64,000 bases of DNA from Byssothecium circinans. Taxonomy: Eukaryota; Ascomycota; Dothideomycetes; Pleosporales; Massarinaceae. The stretch is taken from the NCBI GenBank assembly GCA_010015675.1, contig ML976983.1:453433-517432 (forward strand). Direction: 5' to 3'. Below the pieces are notes generated by a model. That model saw only the letters and a program-made list of their open reading frames with translations. It had not been told where the DNA came from and made no database searches. Position 1 is the stretch's first letter. Each line of letters opens with the position of its first letter. The position numbers and the translations under genes were made by a program. Positions 56,035-64,000 of the stretch are shown piece after piece.

Positions 56035-58426
56035 TCATAGCCAGAACTGGGTCCATAGTTTCTTGGTTGCTTCGGTGCCGTCGAACTGCGGATTGCTGGT
56101 AAGCGAAGGTGTGCGTTTTGGCAAATAAACAGTGAGGCACGGACGGGATGGGAAGGGAAGGGCTGGAGAGGCGATGGTGTAGGTGTAAAATGTGCAGGAG
56201 ACTATCCATTGTCATCTGCAGCGGCACGGCAATTGAAGCCATCGAATGGTGAAAACGACTGCGACCGCGCAGCCAAACAGGTAAGGCTAGGGGAAATACA
56301 ACATGTACTGTACGTACCTCAAAGTTTACCTTGACGACATCCTGGAACCCCTCCGATACGTCAGGTTCGCTGTATCTTTTCGCAAAGCCGAGGAATGCTG
56401 TCTTGGGGAGGAGCAGCCGGTGTTCAGGATTCGTCTGTTTAGGTACCGTGAGAGTTAGCATAGTTCTCTTCGTCCCGTTTCTCGGCAAGAACTCGGTCCC
56501 AACCACTGCAAACCGTCGGCAATGGGCATTTGTACATTGACCGGTGGAGGATGCAGAGGTACATGCGAGAGATTTGTTGGGAGTCACATGTACCTAGCCG
56601 GTAGTCGTCACTTGGTTGGTTCCTGTCAATGCCCGCACAGTAGGGCAAAAAAGATATATCTGCAAGACGAAAAGGAACGAAATGAAGGCACCTTTGTTGG
56701 CTTTTCTTATGATGACTTTGCCCATTGTAGCGGATATGCTTTTCTTTCGGAGACGTGCGCAGTTCATGCAGCTCCAAGGAAGAAAAATCCAGCGAATAGA
56801 AACAATATTAGAAGGTTGGGAAAGTCAAACTTACGTCTTCGCCTATATTCAACGCTCGGACAATGTCGTTGTGCTCGCAGAGTTTTGCCGGTGCTGTGAA
56901 GAGTATGCAGCGAACGGGGACGTTCATCTTCTTTGCTAAGGCGGTCCAATCTGCTCGTGTCGCTTCGTCGGCATTCGTGTTGTCTGGATCTAATCAGCAT
57001 ATGCGCACTTAAATGAATGATGTAGTAGCCGTGCGTCCATGGAGGCAGCATCGGAGGGGCCGATGGAGGAGTATCCATGGGGTGTTGTTCAGGCTCCTGG
57101 TAGTGCAGGTAGACTTACCGACGACTACGCTCGTCTTCTCCTCTAGCAACGTGGCCGCGGCTTTCAGACATTTGTCTCGCTGCGCAGTTGTCAGTAAACG
57201 AGCTTTTGCCCCCATCTCTATCATATCAAACGTGGCTCTGGGCTCTTGAAGACCACCTATAGTTGCCACGGACTGCATTTGACTCACTGATTTCAAGATA
57301 TCCTGATTAACGCGCCCATAGCCCAACGGCTGTAGATGTCTTCGGTAGAACGACGATTTCCCCGCGCCTGGACTACCGACGAATAGGACAATTTCGAGCG
57401 GATTGTTCTTCGTATACCTAGGCCCTTCAGAGGGTGGCGGTAGCTCTTTAAGAAAGGCAGCTGGGTCGAACGATCGGATGAACGGTCGAGGAGCTTCCTG
57501 TAGGAAATATTCTTCTGGCGTATGAAAAGATATACCTATATTGGCAGCGAAGTCCCTGTACAACTGAGTATACTCCAGCGAACCGAAAGCGTCGTAAATA
57601 CATACCTATCACCACACGAAAAATCCTTTGGCGACTTTCCCACAGCTTCTCTACCCGCAGCATCGCCCACAAATAAACTCCCCGCCAAATCAACCATACC
57701 CTCCCCTTCCAAATCGTAGTCCTCAAGCAGCTCCCTCCACATACCCATCCTCGGCTTCCGATACACGTCATGGGCCGTAGCAGCATAGATCGATAGCCCC
57801 GGTATATCAAGGTGCTTAAGCACAGCAGACACCTTACTCTTGAAATCCGCAAGCCGCTTCTGGTCCGATTTGATCTTCTTCGGATCCGGGGTCAACGTGA
57901 TGCCGGCTTGGTTGCTAACGACCGCGACGAGGTAACCATCACCGTGGAGCTTTCTCAGCACCTTGGGTACACTGTGGTCCCACCACTTCCAATCCGCCGC
58001 ATCTTTTGCAAACTTCCTGTCAGATGCCGGTCGGATGAGCGTGGAATCGAAGTCAAAGGCCGCGATCTTTCTCTTCCCTTTTGCTACACCTATTTGCTTG
58101 TTCATGGCGGCGGCACCATATCGTCCAATCAGCAGCGTGTCGTGAATTATACGCCATGACATCTGCTCAACCTCTTTCTCTTTCTTGGATGCCGGGGTGA
58201 AGAAATTCGCTACCGCTTTGCCTGTGCTTTACATTAGCCTCAACCTCATCTCGTCAACCTTTCCCTCTTCCAAGTCAAAGACCAAGGCCAGAGTATCATC
58301 CTTGCTTAGTCAGGAAAATACAAACTCACTCGTAGTAGTCGACGTCTGCTTCCGTTTCGCAGGTGGCGGCGAGACGTTGCGATCGTTTGAGCTTGGACGT
58401 TTCCCCAAACCCGGTCGGTCAGGCAT
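56035..58426 (-). CDS. pnk1: bifunctional polynucleotide kinase 3'-phosphatase (PNKP/Pnk1)
   Basis: Six exons, 58426-58330, 58221-57606, 57555-57119, 56989-56835, 56434-56318 and 56085-56035, encode 490 residues with all phases consistent. The N-terminus (KRPSSNDR, PPPAKRKQ) looks like a nuclear signal. The HAD phosphatase has the DxDxT motif FDFDST at about residues 88-93 and VSNQAGI. The kinase domain has Walker A GSPGAGKSS at about 298-306, then NQDILKSVSQM and DNTNADEATR. The last exon encodes FDGTEATKKLWTQFWL and a stop. The enzyme converts damaged DNA ends (3'-phosphate, 5'-OH) to ligatable ends in single- and double-strand break repair. The fourth intron, 400 nt, is exceptional for this window. 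Confidence 0.94.
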
Positions 58427-59403
58427 CTTCAGTCCGCGTAGTGATTATAAGGCTAGCATTCCGAGAAACCTTGTGTAGGAAGATGCTACGGGTGGCAATG
58501 AAATGGATTGGTGGCGTCCGAATAGGTCGCTGTTTCGGATGTCAATGTTTCGTGTTGTCGCGCCGGAGGAAGCGCGAAACACGGTCTCGCGGACACACGT
58601 GCCCTTGCTCTTTCCCGTCAACTTTTTTTTAAGGCTGACCAATCGCTTCTTTTCAGGGGGGTCGTGGCAATTGAGTTTGGCTACTTGTCACAAACTTTTA
58701 CTTTAGTTTTCTGCTCGCTCACTATTGCCACGATTTCTTGGGAGGTGACATAGTGGAAAGCCCGTTTCACCGTGTTTGTGTAGACGTGTTTGTTTGTACA
58801 AGCAATTGGACCGAGATGAAAAGCTTCAACAAATATCTCTGTGCATAGTCAAACACAAGGATAAGGCACCCTGCCGTATAATTTTATCACTTTGGGACAA
58901 CCTCATGTGGTAAGTGCGATCTATAGTTGGTTTATTCCAATTGTCTTGCGCTGCCATTGAAGCTTATTCTTGGTTGTCAGCCAGATTTATGCGCGCACAT
59001 TGAAGCGAGGAATATGTGGACGCTGCACGTTCTCGTTTTCTCATGACCAGGCAGAACTGTAAATATATCTTGATTAATGCAGCCCTGCATCTCAGCTCAG
59101 CTGAGTGGGCCGAAACGTTGTGTGCCTTCCAGATTCTATCAATTGCGAAAGGGGCGCATTTGGGATTTGACGCCCAAATTACGATCCAATGATGCGAATT
59201 CATGGTTGATAGAACGTACCGGAAAGAGAGGACTGCTCGCCTCGAAGAGTCATCATGAAGGGATCGGCTCCCCACAAGGCTGCCTGGGTTGTGCTCACTA
59301 AACCGCCGTGTGCATGGCTCACGTTATGCATTGCCTTGTTCAAAGCTTGGGTAAGCTTCCCAAAGCAAGAATTCAAAACTCTCCACCTGTGGTGCGAGGT
59401 GTC
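58427..59403. other. intergenic
   Basis: About 980 bases between two genes on the minus strand. It contains the promoter of the kinase-phosphatase and the 3' flank of MED18. Frames present are short and without motif. Confidence 0.4.
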
Positions 59404-60265
59404 TCATCGAAGTGCCCTCGTCGGCGGTGGAGGCGGAGGCTTCCACTTCACCCGTGGATCCAGTGAAAGTCTATCCGGTAAAGCCAACTCTACACATCCC
59501 TTCATCTGTTCTTGGAAGCCGAGCAGCTCCCTCACACCGCCATCTAGAACGACCGTGTTGTTGAATTCTTGAACGCGCACCTTAGCCTCGAGTATATATG
59601 CGCCACTGGGATCCAGAGGCTGGAGAGCGGTGAAAGCGGGGAGCTCGACCTTCGGTGCGGTTTCAAGGGATCGGACGCCCGGCTCGTGCAAGATGCGGTG
59701 GAGGAAGACGATGACATTGCCGTGGACGAAGCGGTGGCCCTCGATGTAGTACTCGGAGACGAATCTGCGTAGCACTGTCAGCTTATAAGCTGTCAGATGG
59801 GTCAAGGAAGGCTTACTGGTGCGGGCCTGATGCTACCATCCAGGCATGCGGGTCGCCAGACACAAGATGGGTTGAGTTCGTCTGTCGTATAGACACGCCT
59901 CGGTCCCCCGTGTCCGGTAGGTCCTGGAACTCGAGCGACCACTTGGGCTCTTCTCCAGGTTGCACCTCTGCTGACAACGTTTGCCCATTCTGTTGTCCAA
60001 AGTCCTCGTTTGACAGCTTCTGGATAAGCTGCTGGTAGAACAGATCTTTCGCCCCAGTCTGCTTTTGAGACTTTGCCGCCACATTCTGCGTCCCGCCTCT
60101 CCTACTCAGGTGTGCGCCAGGCTCCTCGGGTTCGCGCGTAGGTCTGTAGATTATGTGACGCTCGAGGATGTGGCGGGGCTGCGTGCCCGCAACACCTGCG
60201 AGGATCTTCAGCACCTGCTCATGTCGGGGTGCAGGCACTTGGCCATAGAGCAGGAGCTCGTGCAT
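59404..60265 (-). CDS. MED18: Mediator complex subunit 18 (Srb5)
   Basis: Two exons, 60265-59817 and 59764-59404, encode 269 residues. The start MHELLLYGQVPAPRHEQVLK is the typical MED18 N-terminus, continuing ILAGVAGTQPRHILERHIIY. After the intron come FVSEYYIEGHRFVHGNVIVF, RILHEP and the final barrel strands (GAYILEAKVRVQ, LLGFQEQMKGCVELALPDRL). MED18 is a beta-barrel protein of the Mediator head module that works with MED20 and helps RNA polymerase II initiation. The donor/acceptor pair restores GPHQFVSEYY. It is divergent from the KGD4 gene. Confidence 0.94.
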
Positions 60266-60848
60266 GTGGGAGGAGGAGTTGAGCGAAGTCGCAACAATCT
60301 TCTTGGTGCAGTCAATAACTCGTCAAGGATTGATGGGCGTCGATGTGTGGGGTATGTAAGGCCGAGCGCCGAGCGAGCGTGGGGAGCTCTAGGAGTCCGG
60401 GTGAAAGAATGCAATTCCCGGGCCAGCATTGGCACCGAGCGACGAAGACGGTGAGGGAAACTGGGCATAATGCAGGCTGGCATGATAGCGAATTACAAAG
60501 GTACTGGAGAAACACAACTGTTCGTGTGCAAGCTTTGGGGCGCAAGCGCTCGCGAGATGATCAGGTCATTATCAGTACCAAGAAGCTGGCGTTGCGCGGA
60601 TCGGCGGTAGCTCCGGTAGCTCGTGAATTTATTATCTTGCTGTCTCGGTCATAGCATCTACGGCTCCGCTCTCCATCACTCCTCCCCACCACTTCCGCTT
60701 ACTGCTTCCCTCCATTCACCTTGCGACCTCGTGCATCTTATTAAACTCTTTCTTCTTCTACTCGCGACCTCTTCACTTCGTACATTACAAACCAGCCCCC
60801 GATTTCCGGCGCCCACACCTCGTCACTCTCAACGCTCACGCCTCCAAA
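60266..60848. promoter_or_regulatory. divergent promoter region, MED18 and KGD4
   Basis: These are 580 bases between divergent start codons. The half next to KGD4 is C/T-rich (60660-60800), as is usual for fungal leaders. No specific site is named. Confidence 0.5.
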
Positions 60849-61259
60849 ATGAATGCGACCAAGATCCTCCACCAGGGCCGCCAGCCCATGATCCGCTTCC
60901 TAGGCAAGCGCTCGACGCCTAGCAGTACGTCACGTTCTCTTCATCCCTCAATGGCACCTATCTCTAACACATAGTCTACAGAGATTGACCACGCTCCGCA
61001 AGCCCACCCAGCATCCCCCACCCACAGCCTGCCCGAATCCTTCGCATCCTACCGCCAAAAGGCCCAACAACATGGCCCTCTGAACCAGACGAACAATGCC
61101 GGCATAGGCTCCTCGTCCGGAAGCTCTCTCGGCCCCGTCGAGGCGGGCAAGGGCAACTTTTTCGATCGCTCTGAGCTGCCGCAGCGCTTCCAACGGCTGT
61201 CATGGACACAGGCGGAGATTGAGGCTGTCGAGTCGGGCGGCGCCAGTCTCTTCGCTTGA
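60849..61259 (+). CDS. KGD4: KGD4/YMR31 (MRPS36-like) 2-oxoglutarate dehydrogenase adaptor
   Basis: Two exons, 60849-60924 and 60982-61259, encode 117 residues. The N-terminus is basic and acid-free (MNATKILHQGRQPMIRFLGK), a mitochondrial targeting peptide. The conserved core follows after the intron: KIDHAPQAHPASPTHSLPE, then SFASYRQKAQQHGPL, and the C-terminal RSELPQRFQRLSWTQAEIEA. This small protein, once named ribosomal protein YMR31, links the E3 subunit to the E1-E2 core of mitochondrial 2-oxoglutarate dehydrogenase. The intron GTACGT...CTACAG splits the Lys codon before IDH. Length is usual for the family. Confidence 0.93.
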
Positions 61260-62611
61260 AGGATGACCTGACGAAGTTCTGCTGCGCCGGAACGTAGTGG
61301 ATGAGTTACAATTTGGACTTTTGTGTATAGTCGATGGCAGGCATCACGGTTCTGGGGATGAGCTTTAATGAAAAGCCAAGCAGGCTGTGGTCGCTGTGTC
61401 TGTACAGCACGGGTAATGGGCATTGCATCGTCGTATGTTTGGAGAGACGGGGCATCAGGTCGATACCGGCCAAGACAGGATTCATGGAACCGGCTTTTAG
61501 GGGGAGGGGTTAGACGGGATCATTCGGAGGGTGATTGACGATTGCACTTAATTATACTACTTAGAGGGGATACGATTACACTGGATTCAACTCCCAATTC
61601 ATATTCACAACGATACCTACCAACGTACATCTTCGTGCTGCTCACCACCACTGATTTTGGAAACACCCGATATCGCACCCAAAAGCATGAGATCGTACGC
61701 TTCCAACAAGCGCCCACAAAAGCAAATTTCGCATCACTCATCACGCCATTCACACATCCCACATTCGTTGGGTCTGAAATCCCCACCCCCAAAAACGCTA
61801 TTGCGTTCTCAACGACCCACCCCCACGTTGTAACTTTCTAGACCTTCCGATCCTCCAAATCCCCTCGGATATTTCTCGGAGAGTGCATAAACATATTATC
61901 AATCACGTTTACGGTTTCCCGCTCCAGGTATCTCGTTTTGCAAGTCGGCATGTTGTTGCACCGTCTCTTGCTTATTTTTTCTTTTTAGCGCTTTCACTTG
62001 TGAATTGCGACATTTCTCCACTCGGAATTTCTAGATTGTATGGTGGTGGAGACTAGAGGATGATCGTACATACTAAGGTGAATCTTCTGGTACTTTGAGC
62101 GGAGATATGCGGAGAAACTGGTTCTGGTAAAATAATGCGCAGAGGCTGGGTTGTTCTGCGTTCTCTCTCGTCGACGATTCCACATTCAAACGCTGGATAC
62201 GCTGGAGTGGCCGGCTTGCTCCGCTGTCTGGGTCGCTGTCGGATGTAGCCGCTTGCCGACGGAATAATGTTGGAGACGGACAACTTGTTTCCGGTCCAGA
62301 AACGACATTGCAGCAAAGGTACACACTTTCGAAAATGTAGGACATAGAGTGCAACTTATAGCAAAGCAAGCACTTCGCGACTTTAGGGAGGTGCCGACGA
62401 CAAAGTGACATGGTCGTTGTTTGCGACACCCAGAATCATCACACGCAGTACTCGGCGAAGAGATTCGATCCCAAAAACATGTTATAGATAGAGAGTAGCC
62501 AACCTTCGCATATCGGATTCAAACGCTCGCTCAAGCAAAAATGTGCGTTCCTCTCCAACGGTCACCCCCGTAGGAGCCGTTTTGACAAAGGAACAGTATA
62601 CAACGGGCGAC
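61260..62611. other. intergenic
   Basis: 1.35 kb between two genes on the plus strand. Frames of about 100 codons at 61542-61841 and 62073-62429 overlap nothing conserved. The last part should hold the promoter of the GH43 gene. Confidence 0.4.
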
Positions 62612-64000
62612 ATGGACGCATACGAGAACCCCATCGTACCTGGCTTCGCGCCCGATCCCTCCGTAGTATTCGCAGACGGAATCTTCTACCTCACAACGTC
62701 TTCCTTCCACGTCTTCCCCGGTCTTCCCCTCTACGCCTCAGATGACCTGAAGAGCTGGAAACTCATCGGTAAGCTCTCCGCAACCACCATCCCAAACGAT
62801 ACATTCACTTAATGCGATATCGTATCCTCCTCCGTAGGCCACGCCCTCAACCGCCTAAACCAACTCCCGCTCGAAAACGCCACAACCACCCATGTAACCC
62901 TGGACACCGGCCACGCCATGGCCGGAACAAGCGGCCTCTACGCGCCTACGATCCGTCACCACAACGGCAGGTTCTACATCGTGTGTACGAACATCATCGC
63001 GTACCCGGATGGGAAGCGTAAGTCAGACAACTTTGTCATAAGCACAAGGGACATCTGGGCTGGGGACTGGAGCGATCCCGTTTACTTCCCGTTCAAAGGC
63101 ATCGATCCCGATTTATTCTTCGACGACGACGACGACGGTGGGAGGGCGTATGTGCAGGGTTCGTGGCGTCTGGACCGCGTGAAGCAGCCACGATGCACGA
63201 TCATGCAGTATGAGATTGACATCGCGACTGGCACGCCGCTGGAAGAGCCGCGCGTGATATGGGGAGGTGTTGCGAAATACGACACCGAGGCTCCGCATAT
63301 ATATAAGAAGGATGGGTGGTATTATCTGCTTGTTGCCGAGGGGGGTACTTTCGAACACCATATGCTGTCGATGGCGCGGTCGAGGTCTGTTCGTGGTCCG
63401 TATGAAGCTGCGCCTGTTAACCCGGTGTTGACGGCAGATGGAAAGGACGAGTATGTGCAGAATGTAGGGCATGGGGATTTGTTTACAGATGAGGGTGGAA
63501 GGTGGTGGGCGGTGGTGCTGGGTGTGAGGAATGTGCCTGGGTGGCCGTTGGGGCGGGAGAGCTTTTTGACGAAGGTGGAGTGGGGGGAGGGCGGGTGGCC
63601 GCGTTTTGAACAGGTGAGGATGAAGTTTGAGAGGGTGAAGGGGTTGGGTTTGTCGACTGCTGAGGCTGGTCATGGTAAGAGTGCATCACTCGCAAATCGG
63701 GTGTCCAAATCAGCCACTACGCTCCCCGGCGTATCTGCAGACAAAACAACCACTTCTCCCACCACGGATCCTCGGACCTTAGAATTCATATACATCCGCA
63801 ACGCTAACCTCGACAAATACCGCTTCAACCCCTCCGAACCGAGCACTGTATGGCTGTACCCCACAGCGAGCGGACTCTCCTCTCCAAGAGGGTCAATGAC
63901 CTTCATAGGCATGCGCCAGCGCTCTCTATCCTGCACTGCAAAGGCTACTTTCGATCTCGCAGACCTCGAGTCAACGAAATCAGATATCAGTATCGGCTTC
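62612..64000 (+). CDS. GH43-family glycosidase (beta-xylosidase/arabinofuranosidase type), 3' end outside window
   Basis: Exon 1 is 62612-62768. Exon 2 runs from 62838 past the right edge, giving 440 residues so far. The GH43 five-bladed propeller starts NPIVPGFAPDPSVVFADGIF, with the catalytic base Asp at about residue 15. GIDPDLFFDDDDDGG (Asp near 142) and TEAPHIYKKDGWYYL (general acid Glu near 203) supply the other family residues. A second, beta-sandwich region begins after about residue 340. The enzymes remove xylose or arabinose from plant hemicellulose. No signal peptide follows ATG 62612, so it is either intracellular or has an unseen upstream exon. A 39-nt in-frame stretch at 63675-63713 has GTAAGA/CAG ends and could be a short intron. 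Confidence 0.9.

Overview
The window is 64 kb of nuclear DNA from a filamentous ascomycete (Pezizomycotina). The evidence is short GT-AG introns with CTRAC-type branch points, a rhodopsin/PTH11-like membrane receptor, a heterokaryon-incompatibility (HET) remnant, a fungal-type nuclear thiol peroxidase, a Tc1/mariner copy with mutations that look like repeat-induced point mutation (RIP), and a fungal-type tRNA-Asn. A dothideomycete is my best guess but is not proven. Gene models were built by hand from reading frame, splice sites and family conservation.

Layout. 1-3.4 kb: AT-rich, gene-free, with a dead Tc1/mariner element (569-1834). 3.4-8.5 kb: a secreted HExxH protein, an eight-exon amino-acid transporter and a DOT5-type peroxidase. 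8.5-12.3 kb: gene-poor. 12.3-18.6 kb: an F-box protein, a drug/metabolite-type transporter and decayed copies of a small LPRELRDLIW-type gene. 18.6-22.8 kb: empty. 22.8-34.2 kb: PNGase A-like amidase, a small conserved protein, a FAM210/DUF1279 mitochondrial protein, a second F-box protein, a small membrane protein and a Dabb-domain protein. 34.4-38.8 kb: a HET fragment, an unusual tRNA-Asn and a rhodopsin-type receptor with a premature stop. 38.8-43.4 kb: gene-poor. 43.4-52.5 kb: TCP11/SOK1 and a serine-rich conserved protein, with a long gene-free spacer. 52.5-56 kb: low-complexity spacer. 56-64 kb: dense housekeeping genes: polynucleotide kinase 3'-phosphatase, MED18, KGD4/YMR31 and the 5' part of a GH43 glycosidase that runs off the right edge.

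The outstanding item is the tRNA-Asn(GTT) gene at 36603-36735. It has a normal short anticodon-loop intron. It also has a 52-nt insertion inside the T-stem with the signals of an mRNA (spliceosomal) intron: GTATGT at the 5' end, GCTAAC as branch site and TAG at the 3' end. Precise removal of both gives a complete canonical tRNA. The last G of the insertion also rebuilds the B box, so the interrupted gene should still be readable by RNA polymerase III. If confirmed, this would be a spliceosome-type intron in a nuclear tRNA gene.

Functionally the window mixes conserved housekeeping genes (DNA end repair, transcription mediator, 2-oxoglutarate dehydrogenase assembly, peroxide defence) with accessory fungal families (transporters, F-box, HET, receptor, secreted hydrolases), several of them decayed. 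No biosynthetic cluster or operon-like unit is evident.
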